Origin: Paracoccaceae bacterium
GTDB taxonomy: Bacteria; Pseudomonadota; Alphaproteobacteria; Rhodobacterales; Rhodobacteraceae
Assembly (NCBI GenBank): GCA_947461435.1
Contig: CANHLE010000005.1
Location: forward strand, 1 to 64,000
Direction: 5' to 3'
Length of the DNA: 64,000 nt
Below, piece by piece: positions 27,696 to 34,815 of the stretch. Numbering within the stretch: the first letter of the stretch is position 1; every line of letters begins with the position of its first letter. The position numbers and the translations under genes were made by a program. The notes under the pieces were generated by a model. That model was not told where the DNA came from and did not search any database. It saw nothing but the letters and a program-made list of their open reading frames with translations.

Positions 27696-28234
27696 GCTTT
27701 GCCGGCTCCAGACACATCCGCAGGTAGATCCTTGTACCCGGTAATCATCGACTTCGGAAGGTTCACCCGCAGCCTGCGGCTTTCCACCACAACCGCCGTC
27801 ACATGCATCACCACGGAAATCTCTGCCCAGGTCACCAAGGTCTCATGCGCCTGTTTGACCCAATCCACACCAAACCAGGACAAGGTTGTCATCATGTATC
27901 CGGTCGTCGCAATCGCCGCCAAGGTGAAAAGCAGATTATAAATCATCAGGGCCCCCAAGGGCGAATGTCCGGCATGGGCGTGGCGACGGCCCGTCGTCAT
28001 TTCGGCCAACTGCCCCAAGGATCCTGAAAAAGACGGGGGGAAATCGGCAAAGCGCGCGTGCCGGCTGCCCAGCACCCCCCAGATCAGCCGCAGGCCAATC
28101 AACCCGGCCACGGCATATCCGACCCAGCGGTGCAGCCGGGCCTCGGGGTTTGTGAAAATCGCGTTGGCCGCAAAAGCAGCCACCAGCGACCAATGAAACA
28201 GCCGCACGGCGCGGTCCCACACATAGGTCTTCAT
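27692..28234 (-). CDS. cytochrome b561-family protein
   Basis: 180-aa membrane protein with four hydrophobic helices and conserved histidines suited to bind two b hemes: VRLFHWSLV (H14), ARLHRWVGY (H35), and KQAHETLVTWAEISVVMHVTA near the C-terminus. YVWDRAVRLFHW at the N-terminus is typical of the prokaryotic b561/Ni-Fe-hydrogenase b-subunit group. The longer open frame to 28372 is rejected; ATG 28234 has AAGGA upstream. It transfers electrons across or within the inner membrane; donor unknown. Lies between the PepSY protein and the membrane LuxR regulator. Confidence 0.88.
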   Translation of the reverse strand: MKTYVWDRAVRLFHWSLVAAFAANAIFTNPEARLHRWVGYAVAGLIGLRLIWGVLGSRHARFADFPPSFSGSLGQLAEMTTGRRHAHAGHSPLGALMIYNLLFTLAAIATTGYMMTTLSWFGVDWVKQAHETLVTWAEISVVMHVTAVVVESRRLRVNLPKSMITGYKDLPADVSGAGKA

Positions 28235-28302
28235 CCTGTCGTCCTTTCCTTCTGGCGCAGCGGGCCCCCGGGCACATCCCAAGGGGCCAAGTGCCGGCGC
28301 GC

Positions 28303-28632
28303 TTAGTTGCTTTCGGCAGCCTCGCCAGACACTTCGTCGCCGCTCGCATCGGTGCAAACCCCATCGGTGCATGATTTGATCAGCGCCAGATCGGCGCCGT
28401 AATACATCTCATAGGTCGCGCCATCCTTGACGGCATAAACTTCGATCATGCCATCTTCCATTTGCATCTTGCGAACCTCATAGCCCTGCGAGGTCATCTG
28501 CACATTCAACGTTTCCTGCATCGCAGGATCCAGGGCCTCCCCCTCGGCAAGGGCCGCCCCGGCGGTCAACAAGGCAAAGCCCAAAACGGCAATCTGGGCA
28601 GCTTTCGGGGCAAAACGGGTCATCACAAACAT
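28303..28632 (-). CDS. secreted PepSY-like protein
   Basis: 109 aa with signal peptide (MTRFAPKAAQIAVLGFALLTAGAAL region) and one small domain, TLNVQMTSQGYEVRKMQMEDGMIEVYAVKDGATYEMYY, which matches the short PepSY (PepSY_2) pattern. An acidic tail with two cysteines (SCTDGVCTDASGDE) may be redox-active or metal-binding. ATG 28632 is preceded by AAGGAA, 6 nt away. First gene of a three-gene minus-strand group with b561 and luxR. Confidence 0.75.
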   Translation of the reverse strand: MFVMTRFAPKAAQIAVLGFALLTAGAALAEGEALDPAMQETLNVQMTSQGYEVRKMQMEDGMIEVYAVKDGATYEMYYGADLALIKSCTDGVCTDASGDEVSGEAAESN

Positions 28633-28841
28633 CGTCGCGTTCCTTTTCAACAGGTTTGATCGTATCGCGGCCAAGGCGGCCGGGATCTGCTTTCCCTGAA
28701 GGCTGACGGCCAAAGCCACCATTGCTCTTACGGACGAGCCGACCAGAATAAGACCCGAGTTGCAGGGCCGGGCCCCTGCGATTATAGGATTTATTAACCA
28801 AACCCACCGAAAGTGGCAGGGACGGAATCAGGGAGAGTAAG
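28633..28841. promoter_or_regulatory. divergent promoter region of the PepSY group and ssb
   Basis: 209 bp between two divergent genes. An AT-rich patch (TTATAGGATTTATTAACC, about 28782-28799) about 45-60 bp before ssb is the probable -10 region for ssb. No SOS-type GAAC-N7-GAAC is visible, so ssb does not look LexA-controlled here. A small inverted repeat, GGGCCGGGCCC, occurs near 28764. Confidence 0.35.
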
Positions 28842-29378
28842 ATGGCAGGCTCGGTCAACAAGGTGATCATCGTGGGCAATCTGGGGCGCGACCCCGAAGT
28901 GCGCAGTTTTCCCAATGGCGGCAAGGTGGTGAACCTGCGCATCGCCACATCAGAATCATGGCGCGACAAATCCAGCGGGGAACGCAAAGAGCGGACCGAA
29001 TGGCATTCTGTCGCCATCTTCAACGAGGCTTTGGGCAAGATCGCCGAACAGTATCTGAAAAAAGGCTCGACGGTTTACATCGAGGGCCAACTAGAAACCC
29101 GCAAGTGGCAAGATCAGTCCGGCGCAGATCGGTACACCACCGAAGTCGTGCTGCGTCAGTTCCGGGGCGAATTGACGCTTTTGGGCGGGCGTGACGGCGG
29201 GTCATCGGGTGGCGGCGCGGCGGGCGGCTATGATGACCGGGGCAGCTATGATGATTACGGATCGGGTGCGGCGGGCGGCGGTGCGCCTGCGGGCGGCGGC
29301 GCCTCGCGCGGGGGATACGGAGGCGGCGCGGCCTCGGGGGGGCGCGGGTCAGATATGGATGATGAAATTCCCTTCTGA
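28842..29378 (+). CDS. ssb: single-stranded DNA-binding protein
   Basis: Tetrameric ssDNA-binding protein. 178 aa: an OB fold ([60 protein letters not shown]), a glycine-rich disordered linker (about residues 112-168), and the acidic tip DMDDEIPF that recruits repair and replication proteins. GGGAGAG lies 5-6 nt before the ATG. Followed by a strong terminator. Confidence 0.97.
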   Translation: MAGSVNKVIIVGNLGRDPEVRSFPNGGKVVNLRIATSESWRDKSSGERKERTEWHSVAIFNEALGKIAEQYLKKGSTVYIEGQLETRKWQDQSGADRYTTEVVLRQFRGELTLLGGRDGGSSGGGAAGGYDDRGSYDDYGSGAAGGGAPAGGGASRGGYGGGAASGGRGSDMDDEIPF

Positions 29379-29409
29379 TCACCGCGCCAGATTATTGGCC
29401 CCATTTCCC

Positions 29410-29440
29410 GACCCAAGACCTTTGGTCTTGGGTCTTTTTT
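29410..29440 (+). terminator. intrinsic terminator after ssb
   Basis: GACCCAAGACC (29410-29420), loop TTT, GGTCTTGGGTC (29424-29434), then TTTTTT. Perfect 11-bp stem plus T-run: the clearest Rho-independent terminator in the window. Confidence 0.93.
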
Positions 29441-29535
29441 GTGTGAATGCGCGCGCTTGGCGGCCAATTTCTGCCCGCTCTGGACCTTTGCCCAAAATTC
29501 CCTATATAATCGGTCAACAAAGCAAGAGACCGACC

Positions 29536-29898
29536 ATGAACCAACCGCAGGACCCTTTGGAAGGCGCCCCCCTGATCGCGCCATCCACCACCGAACATCC
29601 TTTGTATGAGGATGTGGTCAACGCCTGCCGAACCGTGTTCGATCCTGAAATTCCGGTCAATATTTTTGACCTTGGCCTTGTCTATACCATTGATATCGGC
29701 GCCGAAAATCAAGTCGCCATCGCCATGACGCTCACAGCCCCCGGCTGCCCGGTTGCCGGCGAAATGCCCGGCTGGGTACAAGAAGCGGTCTCGTCAGTCG
29801 CGGGCGTCAAAGAGGTGGACGTGAACATGACCTTCGATCCCCCTTGGGGCATGGAGATGATGTCAGACGAAGCCCGCCTTGAACTTGGCTTCATGTAA
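29536..29898 (+). CDS. SufT-like Fe-S assembly protein (MIP18/DUF59 family)
   Basis: 120-aa single-domain DUF59 protein. Motifs: YEDVVNACRTVFDPEIPVNI, FDLGLVYTIDI, MTLTAPGCPVAGEMPGW (conserved Cys) and VNMTFDPPWGMEMMSDEARL, matching the SufT/PaaD-like MIP18 group. Such proteins help mature Fe-S proteins, usually beside the suf operon; here an IscA-like gene is about 1.5 kb downstream. ATG 29536 is chosen over the longer frame, which overlaps ssb and its terminator. Confidence 0.88.
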   Translation: MNQPQDPLEGAPLIAPSTTEHPLYEDVVNACRTVFDPEIPVNIFDLGLVYTIDIGAENQVAIAMTLTAPGCPVAGEMPGWVQEAVSSVAGVKEVDVNMTFDPPWGMEMMSDEARLELGFM

Positions 29899-29927
29899 GG
29901 CAACCCCCTAAGCCTGCAACTGCCAAA

Positions 29928-29976
29928 TGCAAGCCTTTTAGATTGCAAAAATACTTCGCAAGCATTTTAGCTTGCA
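29928..29976 (+). promoter_or_regulatory. two tandem 20-bp inverted-repeat operators before the SatD-like gene
   Basis: TGCAAGCCTTTTAGATTGCA (29928-29947) and CGCAAGCATTTTAGCTTGCA (29957-29976) match at 17 of 20 positions and start 29 nt apart. Each is an inverted repeat: the second is GCAAGC-ATTTTA-GCTTGC, the first has TGCAA/TTGCA arms. They end 30 bp before the start of a gene with a C-terminal helix-turn-helix, so autoregulation is likely. Confidence 0.65.
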
Positions 29977-30005
29977 TTTCATCCCCATAATGCTAAATTT
30001 CGTCC

Positions 30006-30659
30006 ATGGAACAGGGCTCTGTGATCACGGGTGATCTGATCGGCTCGACCCGGCTTGCACCCGAGGCGACCAGCATCGCCATGTCGGCCTTGGGCGAAGC
30101 CGCAGCCACCCTGTCGCGCCTGACGGGCACCGATGCGCGCTTCACCCGGTTTCGCGGCGATGGATGGCAGGTGTATCTGCCCGGCAGATCCCATGTTCTG
30201 CGGGCGGCGCTGTTGCTGATGGCCCATCTGCGCGCCTCTGGCAGCGGGTTGACCACACGCCTGTCGGTGGGCGTCGGGCCGATCACCTCCTTGGGCACGC
30301 AGGATCTGTCCGATGCCGCAGGCCCGGCCTTTACCCTGTCCGGCCGCGCCTTGGACAAGATGCCCCCTCAGCCCCCCCATTTCGCCTATAGTGACCCTCA
30401 CGATCTTGGGTCTTGGCGGCAGGCGGTGCTGAATCTGGCGCTTTGGCAGGCCCGCGCCTGGACCCCCGAACAAGCCCAGGCGGCCGCCATGACCCTGACC
30501 CCGCCGGCCTTCGGCCCCCGCCCCAGCGACGAGACGCTGGCGAAAACCCTTGGCATTTCCCGCCAGGCCTTCCAATCTCGGATCAAGGGCTCCGGCGTCG
30601 CCTGCCTGACCCGCGCCCTGATGGCCTTCGAATCAGGCGCTGACCCCGCGGAGATCTGA
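30006..30659 (+). CDS. SatD-like regulator: cyclase-fold sensor domain plus C-terminal HTH
   Basis: 217 aa. The N-terminal 125 residues resemble class III nucleotidyl cyclase domains: VITGDLIGSTRLA matches the first metal-binding strand (xDIxGST), FRGDGWQVYLP matches the second (GDGxxxxF), ALRAALLLMAHLRA the following helix, TTRLSVGVGPI the RIGIHxG strand, and GPAFTLSGRALDKM the GxAVNxAARL helix with the catalytic Asn replaced. The C-terminus has an HTH: PSDETLAKTLGISRQAFQSR. It therefore looks like a DNA-binding protein with a nucleotide-binding sensor. The SatD family and its neighbourhood with DUF3307 genes are known in Firmicutes, but function is unclear. The gene stops 1 bp before the DUF3307 gene. 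Confidence 0.65.
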   Translation: MEQGSVITGDLIGSTRLAPEATSIAMSALGEAAATLSRLTGTDARFTRFRGDGWQVYLPGRSHVLRAALLLMAHLRASGSGLTTRLSVGVGPITSLGTQDLSDAAGPAFTLSGRALDKMPPQPPHFAYSDPHDLGSWRQAVLNLALWQARAWTPEQAQAAAMTLTPPAFGPRPSDETLAKTLGISRQAFQSRIKGSGVACLTRALMAFESGADPAEI

Positions 30660-30660
30660 G

Positions 30661-31383
30661 ATGATCCAAACCCTTGCCGCCCTGATCTTTGCCCATGTCC
30701 TTGCCGATTTCGTTCTTCAATCCAGCGCCATGGTGGCCAGCAAAGCACGCCCCGCCACGCTGGCCCTGCATGGGCTGATCGTGCTGGCCACGGCCACGCT
30801 GGCTTTGGGGGCGGCCTCGGTTTGGCTTTTGGCCCTCGCGGCCGCGCACATGGCCATCGACATCGCCAAAACCCGGCTGACCCGCCCTGGCTTTTGGCCC
30901 TTCATGGCCGATCAGGCCGCCCATGGCCTCAGCCTGATCATGGTGGCCTATGCCGCCCCGCGCCTGTGGCAAGACGGTGTGTGGTCACCCCTCGCGCCAG
31001 ATTTGCCCATCCCGTCCCTGATGATTCTGGCCAGCGGCGCGATTGTGGCCACCCGCGCCGGCGGTTTCGCGATCGGCTTGCTGATGGAACCTTGGGCCGC
31101 CCATACCCCGGCGGGCCTGCCCAATGGCGGGCGCGCCATCGGCAATCTGGAACGCGGGCTGATCTTTCTTCTGATTCTCACGGGTCAGGCGCAAAGCATC
31201 GGCTTTCTGATCGCCGCAAAGTCTGTCTTGCGATTTGGCAGCATCAGCAATGAAAAAGAGGCCAGCGAATATGTCATCATTGGCACGCTGGCCTCGTTTT
31301 GCTGGGCCATCGCGGTGGCCTTGGGCACAACAACTTTGCTGGGCCACCTGCCCGCCCTTGGAATTCCCGACCTTTTGCCTTAA
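30661..31383 (+). CDS. DUF3307 integral membrane protein
   Basis: 240 aa with about six hydrophobic helices. The N-terminal part has the DUF3307 pattern of polar residues within membrane helices: IFAHVLADFVLQSSAMV, LALHGLIVL, AAHMAIDIAK and ADQAAHGLSLI, giving four histidines and two aspartates that could bind metal or protons. The C-terminus has LIAAKSVLRFG and EYVIIGTLASFCWAI. It starts 1 bp after the SatD-like stop, so the two are translationally coupled. Function unknown. Confidence 0.75.
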   Translation: MIQTLAALIFAHVLADFVLQSSAMVASKARPATLALHGLIVLATATLALGAASVWLLALAAAHMAIDIAKTRLTRPGFWPFMADQAAHGLSLIMVAYAAPRLWQDGVWSPLAPDLPIPSLMILASGAIVATRAGGFAIGLLMEPWAAHTPAGLPNGGRAIGNLERGLIFLLILTGQAQSIGFLIAAKSVLRFGSISNEKEASEYVIIGTLASFCWAIAVALGTTTLLGHLPALGIPDLLP

Positions 31384-31407
31384 GTATACCAAAGCAAGGA
31401 GCCCGCC

Positions 31408-31767
31408 ATGTTTGGAATTCCCGGAAAAGCCGCTGTCACCCTTACCCCCATTGCCGCGCGCCAGATCGCAAAGCTGATGGGCCAGAAAGGCGCCGAAGGC
31501 CTTCGCATCGGCATAAAGAAGGGCGGCTGTGCGGGCATGGAATACACGATGGACTATGTGGCAGACCGCAATCCGCTGGACGAGGTGGTTGAACAGGACG
31601 GCGCGCGTGTGCTGATTGCGCCCATGGCCCAGATGTTCCTGATCGGCACCGAGATCGATTACGAGGTGGATCTGCTGCAAGCCGGGTTCAAATTCCGCAA
31701 TCCCAACGTCGCAGAGGCTTGCGGCTGCGGCGAGTCGATCAAGTTCAAGGACCAGCCCAGCGCCTGA
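31408..31767 (+). CDS. IscA/SufA-like A-type Fe-S carrier
   Basis: 119-aa HesB-like protein: VTLTPIAARQIAKLM, LRIGIKKGGCAGMEYTMDY, and the C-terminal NPNVAEACGCGESIKF, which give the three conserved cysteines (C, CxC) of A-type carriers. It delivers Fe-S clusters to apo-proteins. AAGGAG lies about 6 nt before the ATG. SufA, IscA and ErpA cannot be separated by eye. Confidence 0.9.
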   Translation: MFGIPGKAAVTLTPIAARQIAKLMGQKGAEGLRIGIKKGGCAGMEYTMDYVADRNPLDEVVEQDGARVLIAPMAQMFLIGTEIDYEVDLLQAGFKFRNPNVAEACGCGESIKFKDQPSA

Positions 31768-31886
31768 CGTGGGCGAAACCGCGCGATCAGGCCAAAATTT
31801 ACGCCCTGTGCCCGGTTTTCTGCCGATAATTCTTCACGTGCCGCGCCATTCGCGCTAGCCCTATCCCCGCATAGCAGGAGGATACG

Positions 31887-32627
31887 ATGCGCAAACTGGC
31901 CGCCGGGAACTGGAAAATGAATGGCTCTGCCGCCGCCTTGGCAGAGGTTGGCGCCCTGATCGCGGCCCATCCTGCCCCGGCCTGCGAGATGCTGCTGTGC
32001 CCCCCCGCCACCTTGATCGCGCAAATGGCCGCGGCCGCCCGATCCTCGGCACTGCAGGTCGGCGGGCAAGATTGCCATCCCAAGGCCTCAGGCGCCCATA
32101 CCGGGGATGTGTCGGCCGCAATGCTGAAAGACGCCGGCGCTTCCCATGTGATCCTTGGCCATTCGGAACGCCGGGCCGATCACGGCGAAACGGATGCCCT
32201 TGTGCAGACCAAGGCCGAAGCGGCTTTGGCCGCAGGTCTGATCGCCATCGTCTGTCTGGGCGAGACCGAGGCAGAACGCGATGCGGGCCAGACCCTCGAT
32301 GTCATCGGCCGCCAATTGGCCGGATCCGTGCCGCAGGCCGCCACCGCACAAACCCTTGTGATCGCCTATGAACCCGTCTGGGCCATCGGCACCGGCCGCA
32401 CCCCCACCCTCGATCAGATCGCCGAGGTTCACGCCTTCCTGCGCGCCCGCCTGACCCTACGTTTTGGGGCCAGCGCCGCCCAGATGCGCCTGCTTTACGG
32501 CGGCTCGGTCAAACCGTCCAACGCGGCCGAGATTTTCGCCGTTCCGCATGTCGATGGGGCCTTGGTCGGCGGGGCCAGCCTGAAATCTGCCGATTTTGGC
32601 GCGATTGTTGCGGCCCTGTCCGCCTGA
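31887..32627 (+). CDS. tpiA: triosephosphate isomerase
   Basis: Interconverts dihydroxyacetone phosphate and glyceraldehyde-3-phosphate. The 246-aa TIM barrel has [10 protein letters not shown] (catalytic Lys), [13 protein letters not shown] (catalytic H92), [15 protein letters not shown] (catalytic E162, loop 6), and [11 protein letters not shown] for phosphate binding. GCAGGAGG lies 6 nt upstream of the ATG. Apparently monocistronic. Confidence 0.97.
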   Translation: MRKLAAGNWKMNGSAAALAEVGALIAAHPAPACEMLLCPPATLIAQMAAAARSSALQVGGQDCHPKASGAHTGDVSAAMLKDAGASHVILGHSERRADHGETDALVQTKAEAALAAGLIAIVCLGETEAERDAGQTLDVIGRQLAGSVPQAATAQTLVIAYEPVWAIGTGRTPTLDQIAEVHAFLRARLTLRFGASAAQMRLLYGGSVKPSNAAEIFAVPHVDGALVGGASLKSADFGAIVAALSA

Positions 32628-32686
32628 CGACACGGCAGGGTCGCGAACATGCCAGCCCTGTTCGCACCCGCGTGTCACCAAACCGC

Positions 32687-33610
32687 ATGAGCACATCTTC
32701 CGCCCCCCCCGTCACCACCCTGTTAACCGCCAATCTGATCTGCATGCTGTCGATGCTGATCTGGGCGGCCGGCCTGCCTGCGGCCGACCTGCTGATCCCG
32801 CTTTTGCCTCTGGATCAGTTGAATGCGCTGCGCATGGCGCTGTCGGCGGTCTTCCTTTTGGGCCTGTGGGCTGTCGTCGAAGGCTGGCGGCCTCTGATGC
32901 AGGTCAATTGGGCCAAGGGCCTGATGGTGGGCAGTCTGATCGGGCTTGGGGCATGGTTCCTGATCATGGGTCAGGCGCGCGGCGGGGCCGTGACCGCCGC
33001 CGTGATCTCGGCCACCCTGCCGGTTGTCGGCATCGCGCTTGAAGTGGTGCTTGATGGCCGCAAACTGACGCTGGCCTTGGTTCTGGGTCTGGTTCTGTCC
33101 TTGATCGGCGGGTTCATGGCGCTTGATCTGAAAGGCGGCGGGCTGTCGCTGGGCCTCGGCGCGCTGCTGTGCTTTGGCTCTGTGCTCAGCTTTGCCCTCG
33201 GCTCACGGCTGACCGTCACCGCCTTTCCCCGGCAATCCGCGCTGGGCCGCACCGCCGTCACCCTGACGGGGGCCGCCATAGCGGCGCTTTTGGCGGCCTT
33301 GGTCACGGGCGCCTTGGGCGGCCCGGCCCCCACGTTCGCCACTTGGGGGCTAAAAGAGGTTGGGGCGATCTTGCTGTTTTCCGTCGGCGCTTTGGGCATA
33401 TCGCAATATATGTTCATCATCTCGGTTGAACGTCTGGGCATCGGCCTGTCCGCGATCCACATCAATGCCGCCCCCTTCTATGTGATGCTGATCCTGTTCG
33501 GTCTGGGCGGCGCTTGGGATTGGTCGCAGGCCGCCGCCGCAACCTTGGTCGGGGCCGGGGTCCTGATCGCGCAGGGTCTGGTGCCCCTGCCCTTCGGGCA
33601 GCGCGCATGA
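32687..33610 (+). CDS. DMT-superfamily (EamA) transporter
   Basis: 307-aa membrane protein with about ten helices in two EamA halves, probably an exporter of small metabolites. Helix features include LIWAAGLPAADLLIPL, NALRMALSAVFLLGLWA, GGAVTAAVISATLPVVGI and, in the second half, SVGALGISQYMFIISVERLG. ATG 32687 is chosen; GTG 32672 would add five residues. Its stop overlaps the P450 start as ATGA, so export or uptake may be tied to the P450's substrate or product. Confidence 0.85.
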   Translation: MSTSSAPPVTTLLTANLICMLSMLIWAAGLPAADLLIPLLPLDQLNALRMALSAVFLLGLWAVVEGWRPLMQVNWAKGLMVGSLIGLGAWFLIMGQARGGAVTAAVISATLPVVGIALEVVLDGRKLTLALVLGLVLSLIGGFMALDLKGGGLSLGLGALLCFGSVLSFALGSRLTVTAFPRQSALGRTAVTLTGAAIAALLAALVTGALGGPAPTFATWGLKEVGAILLFSVGALGISQYMFIISVERLGIGLSAIHINAAPFYVMLILFGLGGAWDWSQAAAATLVGAGVLIAQGLVPLPFGQRA

Positions 33611-34794
33611 TCACACTGTCCCAATCGCCCACCGAACCGGGTTTCGTGCAAAACCCTTACCCCTTTTACGAAAAGGCCCGCGCCACGGGTCCTTTCTTTC
33701 GCTGGTCCGATTATGACATGGTCTGCACCGGCAATTGGGCCGCAACCTCGGCGATCTTTCGCGATCGCCGCTTTGGCCGCGAAGCGCCGCCCGAACGCGC
33801 GCCCGTAATTCCAGATCATCTGCGCCCGTTTTACGCCGTCGAATCCCATTCGATGCTGGAACTGGAACCGCCCCGCCACACCCGCCTGCGCGGCCTTGTG
33901 CTGCGGGCCTTCACCTCGCGCCGCATCGCCGCCCTTGGCCCTGAAATCGCGGCCCTGTCCCACCAGCTGATCGACGCCTTCCCGCCGGGCGACTTTGATC
34001 TGCTGCAACACTTTGGCCAAAAGCTGCCGGTCATCATCATCGCCCGCCTTCTGGGTGTGCCCGAACAGATGTCAGAAGATCTGCTGCGCTGGTCCAATGC
34101 CATGGTGGGCATGTATATGGCCGGCCGCACCCGCGCGCGCGAAGACGCCGCGATTGCCGCCACCACGGCCTTTGTCGATTTCATGCGCCAATATGTCGAT
34201 CAACGCCGCGCCAAGCCCGCCGATGATCTGATCACCTCCTTGATCGAGGCGGAAGAGGCGGGCGAACGGCTGACCACGGACGAGCTGATCACCACCTGCA
34301 TCTTGCTGCTCAACGCCGGGCACGAGGCGACGGTGCACACCATCGGCAATGGCGTGAAATCGTTGCTGGAAACCGCCACGCCTGCCGCGGCTTTGGCCCC
34401 CGGCGCGGTCGAGGCGTCTGTTGAAGAAATCCTGCGTTTTGATCCGGCCCTGCACATGTTCACCCGCTGGGTTTATGAGCCTGCCGAGGTGATGGGCCAC
34501 ACCTTCCAACGCGGCGATCAGGTGGCGCTGCTTCTGGCCGCCGCCAACCGCGATCCCGCACAATGGGAAGATCCCGGCCGATTCGATCCGGCCCGGCCGA
34601 TCAGGCCTCATGCCAGCTTTGGCGCAGGCCAGCATTTCTGCGTGGGCGCGCCTTTGGCCCGGCTGGAACTGCAAATCGCACTGCCCATCCTGTTCCAGCG
34701 CCTGCCCGGCCTCGCCTTGGCCGCGCCGCCGCAGTACAAGGATGTCTATCATTTCCACGGGCTTGACCGATTGGTGCTGCGCCGCACGGCATAG
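33607..34794 (+). CDS. cytochrome P450
   Basis: 395-aa soluble bacterial P450. The I-helix oxygen-binding region reads LLLNAGHEATVHTIGNG; the ExxR motif is VEEILRFD; the heme loop FGAGQHFCVGAPLARLEL places the thiolate ligand at C345. All residues needed for a monooxygenase are present. No ferredoxin or reductase gene is in the vicinity, so redox partners must be encoded elsewhere. Substrate unknown. The start overlaps the stop of the DMT transporter; the long frame to 33514 is rejected. Confidence 0.93.
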   Translation: MITLSQSPTEPGFVQNPYPFYEKARATGPFFRWSDYDMVCTGNWAATSAIFRDRRFGREAPPERAPVIPDHLRPFYAVESHSMLELEPPRHTRLRGLVLRAFTSRRIAALGPEIAALSHQLIDAFPPGDFDLLQHFGQKLPVIIIARLLGVPEQMSEDLLRWSNAMVGMYMAGRTRAREDAAIAATTAFVDFMRQYVDQRRAKPADDLITSLIEAEEAGERLTTDELITTCILLLNAGHEATVHTIGNGVKSLLETATPAAALAPGAVEASVEEILRFDPALHMFTRWVYEPAEVMGHTFQRGDQVALLLAAANRDPAQWEDPGRFDPARPIRPHASFGAGQHFCVGAPLARLELQIALPILFQRLPGLALAAPPQYKDVYHFHGLDRLVLRRTA

Positions 34795-34815
34795 AACGGC
34801 GCATTGCCCCGCAGA

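Noticed and set aside
29150-29370. Glycine-rich tandem codons in ssb as a possible repeat array
   Set aside because: Explained as the disordered linker of SSB before the DDEIPF tip.
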